Assembly (NCBI GenBank): GCA_024036415.1
Contig: JAMWET010004081.1
Span: 120,001 to 184,000 of the forward strand
Direction: 5' to 3'
Source: Prochilodus magdalenae
Taxonomy: Eukaryota; Chordata; Actinopteri; Characiformes; Prochilodontidae
Length of the DNA stretch: 64,000 bases
The translations under genes and the position numbers were made by a program. This document shows positions 23,466-37,100 of the stretch, one piece after another. The notes beneath the pieces were generated by a model. It saw only the letters and a program-made list of their open reading frames with translations, searched no databases and was not told where the DNA came from. Position 1 is the first letter of the stretch; every line of letters starts with the position of its first letter.

Positions 23466-25813
23466 ATGGAGCGAAAATGTTGCCAGATTGGCGTTGTTTA
23501 GTAAGCAAGTTGCCGCAGAGATGCCAAACACGCCAGTCGACCCTTCTGAATATTAACTGTGTACACTCCGAACTGTGGTTCCTTGTTTAGTTTGAGTCAT
23601 TTGGCTGTGTTTGTCAGTATAACAGTCTCTTGTTCATATTTAATGTGTATAAGAGAGCTGACTGCAGATTAGACTTAATCATGGTTATTTGCATTGGGAG
23701 TCTGCTGCTGTTGTCTCTCAGCTAGAGGAAAAACCATGTGCTAACATGTAGCCTGTCATAAGCTTGCAAAATCAGAAACCACTCAAAGACATATATATTA
23801 TGATATGTGTCTCAAAATCGAGTGCATTGTTAACCCTCTAGACCTCTAGCAAATCTTGCATAGTCTTTTAGATGAATAGGAATGACCAGTTACCAGTTAT
23901 TATTAGTCTTCATTTAGTTGTAAGTGCCACCTCTATAATATGAGAACTAAACGAAGTTTAAAAGTGCCTGTAAGAAGAATGTATACCTGCATTGTATATT
24001 TGAAAACATGTTTTATTATTCAAAAATAACAAGCCTGTAAATAAAACTCTGGTTGGAGCTCTAATCAGTTTTGTTTTCACCCAAAGGTTCTGAATGTACC
24101 GATAGTAGCTTTTTTGTGTAGTTATTTTTTGTGCCATGTTCTGTGCACCCAGAATAGAACTCAGGAGTCAGCTGTTACAACAAGGCACTTTTTGTCTGCC
24201 GAGAGGCGACTCTGGCCTCCCTAGCTATTGATTAGGACCAAATTACTTTGTTAATGGCTGAGTAAGCCTTGCTGTGTGCCTGGATTTGGTGTGTTTGTGT
24301 GAGTCTCTGCTAGTCTGTGTTAGCAACCATGCGGCCCACCAAAAATGCACAGGCCTCTGGTCGACCTCTTTTCTGTTAGGACAGCAGATAACAGTGGAGT
24401 GACCACACACACAACTGTAATCATCTTTTACGGCTATGAGGTAACTTTTAAGTTGGCAGTTAGTGGCTTGAAAGAAAGTAAAGGGGGAAGAACATGGCCT
24501 TTTAATTGAATTCTGTACTTGGGTTTACTCTTCATAAGGTCGTACTTTCACTGAGGGGTGCTCTGTACATTTTACAGGTGAAGCAACATTTGTAGGCTTT
24601 TTTCAAAAAGTTAACTTTGAGCTGGAACAGACATTACTAGTTACTCTTTTAGCTTTAAATAGTTATTACATACAATACAGATATTTGTACATGAATGCAT
24701 ATGTATACCAATTATGAAAAGTAGATGCCCATCGCTCCTACCTAGTATTAATAAGGTATTTTCACCCTTTGTGTTCCTTGAGCTGACAGTTGTCATTGCG
24801 CATTGGGTCTCCTATTCTATTTACTTTATAATAGAGATGGTAAAACTGGTGTGTGTGTGTAATAAAACACCTGTGCCAGGAGGTAGCTGCACAGAGCTGA
24901 ATTCACTTATCCAACGAGGTGTCTGAAAACATTTAGGCTCTTAATAAAATCTCCCAGTAGCTGAAAGGTTCTTATTGCATCATTCTTATCTCCCATGACA
25001 GTGATTCCACGGTGTAGGACCATCTGCTAAATGTGTAGTGCAGTGCTAATCACATAAGGGTCAGTTTTAGTAAATGTGCTGGTTGTTTAAGAGAACTTGG
25101 CCAGTGTATATTCAAAAGGTTGGTGATATGGTAACATTTAATATTGTGTTGAGAGTTTATTACTATACACAATGTGATATTTACTATACACAAAATTATA
25201 TTTATTTTTGCTCTCTGATTAGTTAAAACAGACAGAAGTTGTGACTCATTTTGTTAGTACTATTAATGCTTATGAATCCAATTACTTGTATCCAGCTTTT
25301 AACACACTTCGCTGCACATAATCCCATAAAACAGGACAAAATATGCTCTCTTTTCAAAAAAACATGCAATTAGTCAGTGTTTTTTACTACAGACCCCAAT
25401 ATTCTCAGAAAAAACTTATGACATACTGTCATGTAATTTATCACGATATTGATACATATTGTCATATTGCCCATCTCTATACCCTATAGCAATCACCCTG
25501 TTTAGAACTGAAAATAACTGTTGAATTTCTAAAGCGGAATTAAGACTGAAGTAGAATTTGATTTGATTTTTATAGCCAAGCCTTCTGTGCTTGCTGTTGA
25601 GAAGCAGCTTTAGCAGTGGACTGGAGAGTTTGTGTAGAGAGCAACACATGCCATAAAAATTATCGTAAATTATGAACAACCAGCCCACATGTTTCTTTAT
25701 CTTACAGTCTTACAGTCCTCTGCTCTTTTGTCCTCATGTTTCTTTTTTCTTCTTCACTGTCTCCTCTGCATCATCCTTACTTCAGTGCTGTTCTTTCTCC
25801 CTGTAGTCTTTTT

Positions 25814-25815
<2 letters not shown>

Positions 25816-25847
<32 letters not shown>
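25816..25847. repeat. (TC)n microsatellite
   Basis: About 32 bp of TC dinucleotides in a wider pyrimidine-rich stretch (25730-25850). Confidence 0.95.
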
Positions 25848-25849
<2 letters not shown>

Positions 25850-28800
25850 GCATCTCTACTGATGGGCAATTACTCTGCCCTGATTCCCTCCCTTCCGCTA
25901 ATGCAGCTATGTCGTGACATTAAAAGGTATAAATATTTAAGTCTAGTTTGCTATGCATGTTAATGTGCTGTTTTTATAAGATTTGCGATTTAAGATTTTG
26001 TGTGCTTGCAACATTTCTTCTGCAGTAATGGCAGCTCCTTTAACAATTTATCTCTCTCACACACAAGGCCCCCCCCAGTCTTTCTTCATCCGCATGCCAT
26101 GACATCCTCAGGTTTACATGCTCAAGTTACAAGAGGTCAGGTAGTCACATTTCTATGTACATGAATTCCAGACCAAAACAATTTCATATTTTATAAATAT
26201 GCTTTCCATTGGCATTGCCGAGGCTGTTTTAAAATGCTCAGCAATGGCTGGCACATTGTTTTGTGGTCAGTGCAAGTTATTGAGGCCAAAAAGCCATGAG
26301 GAATTACAATGTGGCCACACATTTGGTGAGCATTTTATAACTCATCCGTACATTATCATGTTCATGTGATCTGAGAAAAATGCTCCATTGCACAGTTTGA
26401 GCATCACACACTCTGACTTGCTCCTTTGATTCATGCAGTAATGTCACTTTGAATTCCTGGTCTAACCTTCAGTCCAGCGGGAGACTATAAACAGTACAAA
26501 TTATTAATTAATGATAGTAATATTTCTTTTTGTTCAGAAATATTAACTTGTAGCAATGTAATTGTGTGCAGTGACTGATGCGTATCTTAATGTGCAGTGA
26601 ATATCGTGTGGAGTCAAAATGTCTAGTGGTTTTAAATATCCATACTCACAGTGCATTACATGTTTTACATTTCTGGTCATTAATAGACTGATAATTAGAG
26701 TTGGGTACTAGAATCAGTGGAACTACCTGTACTGGCACTAAATTGTAGCTGTACTTTTTTTACTCTCACTTTCAGTTTTCAGAAAATAGGTTCACATTTC
26801 TTATTTTTGACTTTTTGTTGTTTTTGAACATTTCACACATACCCCTCTCTGAATATGTCAATTAAGTTGATGATACCTCACTTTATATGTTTTATTGTCA
26901 ATGATGAGTTTCTACTTTTGCAATGCTGGCTGCCAGAATATAGTGGAGAGAAGTATTTATTTATGTTTTTATTCATGATTATCATTATGAGACAAAGTTC
27001 ATGTTTTATATGAAAATAATTATAAAATAATTCAGTTCTAGAGAGAAATACCTTACTCTGGCCACAGTACCATAAGGAGGGACTTCAGTACCCTGATTAC
27101 TTTTATTTATGCCATGATACGTTTATGTATCTAGACATTAATAAAAGTTAGAAACTGGGAAAGCTGTTTACATGCCCAGATTATTATGCAGAAATATAGA
27201 TATGTAATCTGATGTTGTCTATGTGATTAAGACATTCCCTTAACTAAAGAAATCAGGTAAAGCCATTTACTGAACTATTTATATAGCTAGAGTATTAACC
27301 GTTGCCTGTATGTGTTTTGAAAAGTGCGCATCAACAATGGTTTTTAAATTATTGTCCATTTTATAAATCCCACAGAACACGCTTCACTGACACTGCCTTA
27401 GATGACTGAGTACATGGTCAAGTGTTTGCAGTGTGTCCTTTCTGTGCTTTTATTAGTTGAGAGGCCTAAACAAAATAAATCTTTTATGATTGGGAAGAGT
27501 GAGTGTTGTACTCTTCACAATTATATAAAACAAGATGTTCAATAAAATCAGGAAATGGCTCGAGCAGCTGCCCCACATGGTCTCATTGCAGTGAAAACAG
27601 GCTTCTCATTACGCCCCTTTGCCTGCCGGATTTTGTTTGTGCTCTGTAAGTGTGCGCTTAATTTACTGTTGTACTGACAAGAGGAGTTATTAGTGTGTGG
27701 TTGATGCCTATACGGGTTTTGCCTTGCTTCTTTTCGAGGCAGTGGGTGATTTCAGATTTGCCAGCACAGTAGGAGAGCTGGTGGCTGTGTGGTAGTAATA
27801 TTGATTGTGCTCAGCCATCCTTCTCCTAAACTGAGGGGCATGGCATAGGTAAGCCTCTTAGCCTGCTTATATGGAATTTAGCTTGGGTCACTTACTCCAT
27901 CAAACCATTGGGACATTTTCCTATGAATTACATTTCATGCACATATGCTTGAATTGCCACAAGAAAAAGAAATAATGAATGGAACGCAACAGTGCCGTGG
28001 CCTCGTTCACACTTTATTCACATTTAGCTTAGTTGCTAAGTAAGTCATTTACAGGGCATATAATACAAAACATTATAGCCCAGTATAAACTGTGGCTTGG
28101 TAGCCAGCATGAAAGCAAGCTAGAGATAGATCTTGTAATCTGTGGAAGAATTGATTGAAATGGCTGCTACATTACGAAATGGTGTGCAGACTTATGATGA
28201 CCCTGAGCTAAAAAGATATCCTTTTAGGCATGGCATTATTGATGAAGTAGGTGTAACCATATTTTGCTGCCTATACTAATATACTTCTAAAACGATGAGC
28301 TCTGCTGTATTCCTCTGCTAATTTTCTTACACTAAGGCACTTACAGGAAGGTCCAGGTCCAGTTATCCATTCTCTTGATCAAGTGTTTAGGATTGTGTGT
28401 AGCAATTAGATGCAAAACTAGCATTCAAGGAGCTTACATTCATGATTTACACCTAAGTAACCTACATCAAACAGCATTATGACGATCCTGCCTTGTAAGT
28501 ACCCAAGAGCAAAACAAGTTTTCTTTTTTTAAAGAGGAACGCATGAGAGGTAGTGGCTCTAGACTTATTAGTGATTCTTGAGCATTTTTACGTTTTGCGT
28601 TTTTAATTGAAAATGTGGTACCATGGTGTTGGGAGCTGAAAATAGCTCATCCAAGTTACCTGGAGGTGCTTTGCTCATGTGGTATAGCGAGAAATGAGCA
28701 AAGCAAATGTTCTGTTGTGAGGCCCACCAATGCAAGAAAAGGAAAAAGAAGCATTCATGAGGTGTGGAAAGATATAATTTGTCTGTTTGCAGTGTGTCAT

Positions 28801-30104
28801 ACAATATAATGTAATGGCTAATTATGAGACAATAAGCTCTGAAGAGACAACACAACACCTCTAGCAGTGTAAGTGCGAGACGTCGTCACAGCGAGTTTGA
28901 ACGGTTTAAACTGTGAATGCGTTGCCAGTGAGTGGGTCACATGACTGAATCAACACACTTCATAGAGTGATCGTGGTGCAGTTATTTCAGGTGAAGTGAG
29001 TGCAGAGCTATTGTGTCTGACAAATCAGAACGAAACTCAGGGTTATGTTCAGCAAAGGGAGGGAGTAAGTGCACTCCTGTGAGAGAGGGTGCTGTAAAGA
29101 GAGTGAGTAAAAGCGAGCTTGAGAAACAGAAAGAAGTTGACACTGGAGGGAAAAAACCTCTCAAGCTATTGCTTCGTCTCAGTAACTCTAGGCCTCTCTC
29201 TCTGTCGTGGTGGTGGTGACATCCGAGTGTGATGTGACAGCCATAGACAAGGGAAGCACATGGACCTACTCCCCTGAGCATTGGAGTTGTGAACATTGGG
29301 GTTGTGATTGAATTAATTACGTTTATGATGAACTGTAAGCACACATCAGTATGCCTACCTCAATGCCTACCTGTATTCAAGTGACAGTGGCAGACTCCAA
29401 AAAGTAACAGAGCTCTAAAGGCTTTTTTAAATCTAAGAATAATGAACCTATCAGTCCTCTGCCCACAGGTTCATTGTTTTATAGCAAATCTTGCTAGATC
29501 CTGACAAACTGTACGGAATGTTGTTAAAGAAAACAACAACTCAACTTTATTAGAAGTTGAAGCATGCAAAATGAGTATCACCATACTTTCATCAATGCTG
29601 CCTGGTAAATTTTAAGTGATATTTATTGTGTATGTTTATGAAGGGTCACACTATTAGAATTGATCAGGTACAGATGTGATATGATCATTGTTTTGATTAG
29701 CTTTGGGGCAAGTGCTTCAGTATACAACAACATTATACGTGCATGGTAATTCCATCCTGGACATTTTATTAAATGTGCAAATCTGTTATGCTTTTACAAG
29801 CTCGCACTGTGCTGTCATGGCCTGGTCATATGATATAGCTTCTTTTGTGAACTGACGACAGGAAAAAGAAGTAGACAGAGAGCTTTTTCTTCCTCATCTT
29901 GAAGTGAAAAAATCCTCAATGTCACGAATTTAGGCTCATCATACTTACAGCTTTCTATCAAACAGCCTCAGTTCTGTTATGGATTCACAAGATGTTGGAA
30001 GCAGTCCTTTCAGATCCATGTTGATATAATCGCATCATGCAATATATGTAGTTTTTTTTTTTTCAGTTACATGTTCATCCTGTGAATCTAACAAATCCCA
30101 AAAG

Positions 30105-30590
30105 TGATCTACTGGATTTAATATGGGGTAGGCCACTGCAGAACATTAAACTCATTGTCATGTTACTAAAACTAGTTCCGATTATTTTTGCACCGTGACA
30201 TTATGTTGCATTATATTGGTGAAAGTAGCTGTTAGAATAGATGATAGGTTGTGGCCTTGAAACTTCCTGCACTTGGTCAGCAACAATACTCAAATAGACT
30301 GTGGCATTTAGCCAGTGATTGATTGGTATTAACGGCCCAAAGTGTGCCAAGAAAACATGCCAAAATGAAGATTTATCAGACCAGGCTACTTTTTTTTAGC
30401 ATTCAGCTCTCTGGTTTTGGTGCGCCTAGGCCTGCTGCTGTCTCAGCTTTCTTTTTTTGGCTGACAGAGGTGAAACCCAATGTGGTCTTTTATCAACAAT
30501 CATGTCACCTCCAAAAAATACCTTTCTCCCATGTGGTTGATGTGAATACTTTCTCATGCTGCTGGCCCATATCTTTGTAGTTTACAGGTG
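30105..30590 (-). mobile_element. Tc1-like transposase fossil
   Basis: The plus-strand sequence is the complement of a transposase seen widely in fish: GGCCACTGCAGAACATTAAACTCA (30131), TGGTCAGCAACAATACTCAAA (30274), CCCAAAGTGTGCCAAGAAAA (30336), TCAGACCAGGCTAC (30377) and TGGTTTTGGTGCGCCTAGGC (30412). On the minus strand the catalytic region reads VAWSDKS where the family has VAWSDES, with many frame breaks around it. It is flanked by diverged non-matching sequence, and no terminal repeats were found. The plus-strand frame at 30323-30580 is a shadow. Confidence 0.65.
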
Positions 30591-31110
30591 TCAGAGTAAA
30601 CTTAGCTTTAGTAAAAAGAAAACCCATTGTTTTGTTTAAGAAGCAGCTCATTAGACTGCTAACAGGGAAGTACACTTATAGTCAGTGTTTGGTTCTCCGA
30701 CCCAGTTGTAACTGTTCTCCTGTATGATAATGAGACAGTAAGCATCTTTATGTAGACAGGTTTTTAAAATTATTTTATAATTATTTTATTGTAAATATTG
30801 AACCCATAAACTGCTATTAAATTGATGTTGTGGCACAGACTGTATTGCCAGGGAGTTGGAAGATCAGTTGTCAATGAAACTATGGCTGTCGTGGCTTTGA
30901 GGGCATAGGTGTTCTTTTGCTTGCATAGGATTTCCCTCACTCTCATCTATCACCAGCTAGTGGTAAAATTGGTAAAAACCCCAAAAGAGAATTTATTTTA
31001 AAAAATCATATGCAGTACAGTATGAATACAGTATGTATATATACACACAGATTATGTGAGGAAGGAAAAAGCATGTCTAGACTTAAGGGAACATACACAC
31101 ACACATTCCC

Positions 31111-31149
<39 letters not shown>
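31111..31149. repeat. Compound (TC)n(AC)n microsatellite
   Basis: TC for 31111-31132, then AC to 31149. Confidence 0.95.
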
Positions 31150-31286
31150 GACACATTACACTAACACTCTACATCACACATCTCTGACTCTCTATCATCA
31201 AGTGACCTTAAGATGGAGGGTCAAAGTGAGTAGTGCAGCAAGCAGTTTAGATGGCCATTCTCCACTGTGCTGTGTCAGCATATTTA

Positions 31287-31287
<1 letters not shown>

Positions 31288-31328
<41 letters not shown>
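31288..31328. repeat. (CA)n microsatellite
   Basis: About 41 bp of CA dinucleotides. The open frame at 31010-31336 is largely made of these two repeats. Confidence 0.97.
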
Positions 31329-31330
<2 letters not shown>

Positions 31331-32639
31331 ACTTAATAAAAAGCAGCCAATAAATCAGGAAATTCTCAGATAGTGTATTAAAGAGGCTTATTCTTTGTAG
31401 TGGGCAAAGTTTGGCGCATAGCGTCTACCCGTTGTGAACTAGATAAACCATGCTCTTGTGCATGTGTGTCTTTAGAGTTTGTACAGTGCGCATGCGTGTA
31501 TGTGTGTCCGGCCGAGACTTTTATCTCTGCCACTAATCCGTGAATGTGTGAACACCATCTGGTCGTGGGGCTTTATCTGTCTTCGTCCAGGAGCTCAGGT
31601 CTAGTCTCTCTGTCACTCGAGCTCACTCTCACTCCTTTACTGTCCCTTTTCCAATCTCTTTCCAGTCCCTCTGCCTCCAGTATTTCCCTTTTCCTCTCGC
31701 TTTTTTTAATCTTTCAGTAGCCCTCATTCTTTACTACTTTCCCTTACCTACTCTACTGCTCTCTCACTTGCTCTTTCTTTCTCTCTGCCTGTCTCTCTCA
31801 CTCTTTCTCTTTCTCTGGTGCTCTTTTTGACTTGCTTCTTTCACATGAATAGCCTGGGCTCACTGTCTGTCCCTTTTTGTTTTCCCAGTCTTTCTCCTTT
31901 TTTTGTTGGCAGCAGTTATTTTGGTCTTCCTGCACTGCCAAATACCTCTACAAAAACACCACAAAGCTCAAAAGGAATCCACTGTGAAAGCATTTATATT
32001 TAACTGTGCTTCCCTTAAAGACTAAATGATCTTTGAGCGTAAAATGGGTCGGCTTAAAGGTGATTTCACTACAATCTTGCTTGCTGAGGAAACAGTTCTT
32101 GTTGTAGTACAGCCCTGAGTTGTAAAAATCTTGCTAATTCCTAAATCTGGTTTTCTGTTCATGATTTTGCTTTAGAGTTTTTGTCACTAGAAGAGATTGA
32201 GAGTATAGCCGGGTGTTTGTATGGCTGAAATAGGATGGACATAGTAAACATTATCCCCTAAGAAAAGCAATGGGCTATTAATGTTTTGGGATAGTGAGCT
32301 ACATATAAAATTATAATCTTTTGAAACTTATTGTGAGTTTAAATATTGGAAGCCAAAGGTGTGCAGTACTTTTGGAATAGAAATAATCCTGTAATAACAG
32401 TGACTGCATTTTTAAATAGACTTAGTTCAAATAAGGAGCAGGGTAAGCAAATGACATTTGGTGCCTCCAATAATGTCAGTTTTCTTCCCAATTCCTTATC
32501 TCCAAAACACCTATAGACCATGGTTAATGATATTTTAGACCTTGTGTGATTCTTCAGCAGGTTGTTTGTACTTTCAGGAGAAGATGGCATTTTTCTGTTT
32601 TTTTTTCCAGGTGTGTTAAAAAAACCCTGTGGGACATTG

Positions 32640-32930
32640 GGGTCAGGAAGACTCTGCAGACAGCCCTTTGGGATTTCCTTTGGGATAGCTTTTTTTCAGG
32701 GTGGCAGAATTGGCCAGCGGCTGGCACTTCAGAGTTGCCAAGTGTAGCTGCGCTGCGGGACAGGATGGTATCCCGCCAGTTCCACTTTGCGCAGAACTGG
32801 AGACACTTTAATTAATCCATTATCTGGGCACAATAATATGAAATTAATTTTGACTCGTGGGGTAACGGCCCACCCCTGGGGCCACCAGTGACAGAAGGAG
32901 CAAAAATGCATATCATGGTTAAGAAGCGAT
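32640..32930. promoter_or_regulatory. Candidate conserved non-coding element
   Basis: A compositionally balanced, non-repetitive island with dense candidate sites: the palindrome-like GCCAGCGGCTGGC (32714-32726), homeodomain-type TTTAATTAATCCATTATC (32807-32824), and GAAATTAATTTTGAC (32840-32854). It sits between transposon relics in intron 1. No protein or RNA is recognised in it. Enhancer function is inference from composition and motifs only. Confidence 0.3.
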
Positions 32931-33796
32931 TTAGCATAGATTTCTTATGAATATTTTAATTCTCTAGACATTGACATCTTGGGAATGTAATTTCCCTTCT
33001 TTTAAATATTTTCTTTAGCATTCTGTTCCGAACTGTTTGTTGATGGTTTGCTGATTGTTGCTGTTGCATTATCTGCAGTCACTGGAAGATGAACGATTAC
33101 AGTGACTTAAGCCTGTATAATGGTGGCTTAGCCTACTGGTCCAGTTACTATGAGGAGCCACCATCTGGACTGTAATCTGGTGTCCCTCCATCTTCATTTC
33201 CTTTTGCCTGGAGTAAAAAAGCATATGATGCTGTATGCACGTGCGAACATACTATATTAGGAGAGACTGGATCATATAACTTAGCATCTTGGATCCCAAA
33301 ATTTATTTTATGTTTATAATGTATCATGTAATTTTTACTTGTAAACAGAATGCAGGGCCAGATTTTCTTCTTGTTTCTAGATGCATGTTGGTGCTTAAGG
33401 CTTTAATATTACCAGAAATCCAATAATGTCCTGTATACACAAAATGAATTATATTTTTGTTTAATAATATTATATTCACAGTTTTGTCTATTATCTTGTC
33501 ACTGGCTGATGTTGTTCTGGCTCATCAGATTTTAATCTGACATTGTGTGTACAATAATGTAGAGCAGCATTCGTAAAAAATAATTAAGCTACGTCTTTTG
33601 TTATGTATCTCTAGACAACAAAAATACACAAATCCAGTCTCAACACAGTAACATACACTGACAACAGACATAACATTAAAAATATCTCCTTGATTGTACA
33701 CCATTTTGGACCAACTTGTATTTCTACAGTTAAATCTGTTTCGCTGCATACATCTTTATCCACCCTTCATTTTGTTTTTTAATGGTCAGCAGCAGA

Positions 33797-34190
33797 GCAG
33801 GTATTATTTAGGTAGCAGATAATTTATAGCACTGCAGTGACACTGACAGGGTGGTGTGTTAGTGTGTGGTGTGCTGGATTATACACAGCAGTGCTGCTGG
33901 AGTGTTTGAACACTGTATCCAGATGATAGCTCATCTGCTGCTGCACAGTTTATGTTGGTAATCCTGTAGTTTTACATCAGTGGTCACAGGATGCTCCCCA
34001 CAGCACACTGCCCGCAGGACACTGTTGGCTGAATAGTTTTGGTTGGTGTACTATTCAAGTGTTTAAACACTCCAGCAGCACTGCTGTGTATCCACTCAAA
34101 CCAGCGCAACACACACTAACACACTACTAGTGTCAGTGTCAGTGTCACTGCAATCCTAAGAATGATCCACCACCCAAATAATACCAGCTA
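33797..34190. mobile_element. Long foldback (palindromic) DNA element
   Basis: The left half (AGCAGGTATTATTTAGGT...CACTGCAGTGACACTGACAG ... CACAGCAGTGCTGCTGGAGTG, ending near 33910) is the approximate reverse complement of the right half (CACTCCAGCAGCACTGCTGTG ... GTCAGTGTCACTGCAATCC ... CACCCAAATAATACCAGCT, from about 34066 to 34189). The arms are about 115-125 bp around a 150-bp centre. The sequence resembles a MITE-type repeat that I associate with many fish genomes. No coding capacity. Confidence 0.8.
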
Positions 34191-37100
34191 TGTGTGTTGT
34201 CATGATAATTTAAGAACAGAACGAAAGAGGGATAACAAACTATACAGATGGTTCTCTTATATGGGAAGTGGAACTGAACAACAAAGGTTTTATTGTTATG
34301 TCTGACAATATGATGCATATCAAATTTTAGGAAAACAGTAATAAACTTCTATTTTCAAATCTTGTTAAAATCAAATCTTGACAGAAATAGATGTTTTAGT
34401 CAAATTTTGTGATGTGCTAGGTCTGTTCTTTTTGGTGTCCTGTAGGGTTTGCTTGATTCAAATGTGTAAGTGGTTGCCTTATGGATATCAGATATAATAT
34501 ATTAAAGAACCACTTTTCTTTACTTATGTTTCACTTTTTTACCTGATGTAGTACTTTATTTATCATATAAGACCCAAATACTGTTTTCCCATTGTTGTAG
34601 AGTAATTTTGTTTATTGACCTACCAATGTGTGTATCTACAAAGTATTTAGAATCCCTAATAGTGGGAATTACAGCCAAGATCATCTTGAGCCTGAGTTGG
34701 CTCTTGTGAAACAAGGGGCATTATTGAAAATGGAACGTTGCACCTGCGAAGGGGCTAAGAAGTCCCTAGCCAGTCCGACTGCCATGAGTAAGTGGCGCTG
34801 ACCTCATTAAGTGGTCCCGTAGCAGTGCATTTAACTGCTGTGATCGGGCTGACAGATTGCATGCAGACCGCCTTCAGACTGTTCCACAGAGCTCCTCTGC
34901 TTGCTCAAGGCTGGCTAAAAAATGCTACAGTGAGCCAAAAACCCAGTCAGAGACAAAGAGACAGAGTCTAGAACAGATTTGGAAGGAGAAGTACTGGGAC
35001 AGGAGGAGAAACAGAAGAAGCAAGAAAGTGGCATACAGTGTGGCAGAATACTTTGGGACATAGCTTGATGCTGAAAGAATAGACCCTTTGATGTTATGTT
35101 TGCCATTTTATTTTTTCAAAGGGATCAAAGTTTTTCATCTCTTCTGAGCTGGCCCAATAAAACATCACAACCTGGCTCCTGGCTGAGAACATTCTTAGCC
35201 TCCTGAGGCTGAAAGAGGCAGTAGTTGACCGCAGTAAAAACATTGCTACTGTTATGCTGCCAGTGCAAAGGGATTACTTAACTTTGCTAGAGATTTAGAG
35301 GAGCATCTTCTTGATCAAGGCATTTGAGTTGAGCAGGGGGCAAAATGATGTGCTTCTTACTCTGTCGCTTTTTTGTATCCCACATACCACACAGTGCCCC
35401 TTGTGTCAGAGATGCATTCATTCAAAGACATCCTGCCCCAGTTTAGCCTCTTTCAAAAGGCCTTCTACTGTACTTGAAAGCTTGTTAACAGCTACTGGAT
35501 TTGCAGTGATAGACCTGGCCACATTGCAAAAATACACACATTCTTAATGCCTGATAGTGGATAGTAAGGTGAAGCCAAAGATTTGGATGGAAGTTCTGAA
35601 TTGCTACATGGCATCTTTTTTGTCGTAACATTCAGTCAACTGTTTCAAGATAATAATTTGCTGATGTAAAGGCCAAATATTGTGGTTGGACATTTCCTCT
35701 ATCTGTATAGATTATTACATGTGGTTTTTATACTGTTCAGTTGGTGTCAGTGTTTTTATTACATGAGCAGGGACATAATGGGCTTGATGAAATGGTGAAA
35801 TTATTTTTTTCACCCCTAATTTTTACATTGCACCTTTTTTTTTGTGTCATAGCTTTTCATGGTCCGGACACTATGAATTTTGAGAAGCATTCTAATCTAA
35901 ACATACATCTCATAGTGAAGGAACATTTGTGCATGGCAGATGTCTATTCTCCTAAGCTTTCCCCTTTTTCCAAAGGCCTGGCATGTCTCACTGCTGGATG
36001 TATCCCTTACATTATTTTCAGAGTTTTTTTCACAGTCCATGTGTTGTATTCATAAAGGGAAAAGTCTGTGCCTGCATCACTGTTGTCATCTTGGGATAAT
36101 GCATGCAGAAATTTCTGAGACGGGTTCATTCAGTATTCTAATCATACCCTCCATCTGAAATCTGTCTCAGGTTAGATAAAGAGATTTGAGCATTATGTTT
36201 GCACCCTCAGGGCAAAAAGAAATTGAAAACCTCCTTTATGAAAAATGCAGTGCTTTCCTGGGTTAGGACACTACATGGTAGTGTGACATTTGGAAAACAT
36301 GGTAGTGAACCTTTTTGCCATTAGTGTGTGCTACTGTTTGGTTGCCTTTTGCTCTTTTAGCGACTTGGTGCATTAACAAACTGGCTCTTTCACCTCTGAA
36401 CATCATTTGCCGTTTTACTCTGTATTGTGAGGTTATATGAAGGGGGAGCGTTGTTCATCAAGACCGATAAATGAAGACACTCGCAGTTAAACTTTTAATT
36501 GCATTGTGATATACATTGGTAATTAGTTTTTTCCTTTGTTAATTTGTCTTTGCTGTGTTTTGGAGCAGTATATGTACATACTCAATATATATAGTATATA
36601 TACAGTGTAGTATACAGCATATGCTCACATCTTGCAATACTGAGTCCAATAATTGTATGTACTGAATCTTGTATTTGAATACTTCTGATTGGCTGTGTAC
36701 TTCTGAATCAGTGACCTTGCCACTGTGTTACAGGCAAAACAAATGCTGCTCATTGTGTCACTCTCTCTTTTCATGGGCAACTACAAAATCACACATGGTG
36801 CCCGTGTCACGTCACTCTGTTGGAGAGCAGATTGTGCTATAAACACAAAGGCGAGAAGCCAGCAAGTATAAACAGGAGATTCTAGCTTTTCAGCATGGTG
36901 ATCTAATGACCTTGCTAGGCACCAGGGCTGGCGAAGGAGGTGGGGTAGCAGCGCTCCGTAATGTCACACTGAGTCTTTTTGCACTCACGCCCATCCTTCA
37001 TGCTAAGTGGCCCAAGTGGCACAAGACAGGCCTTTGTCCACTGTACGGCTAGCTCTGGCAGACATGGTGTCACTGTGTATTGCTGGATCACTTGACCTTT

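Noticed and set aside
28568..28858. 96-residue minus-strand and overlapping plus-strand frames
   Set aside because: No recognisable domain and both strands open over the same region, as expected by chance.
31010..31336. 108-residue plus-strand frame
   Set aside because: Built mainly from the TC/AC and CA microsatellites.
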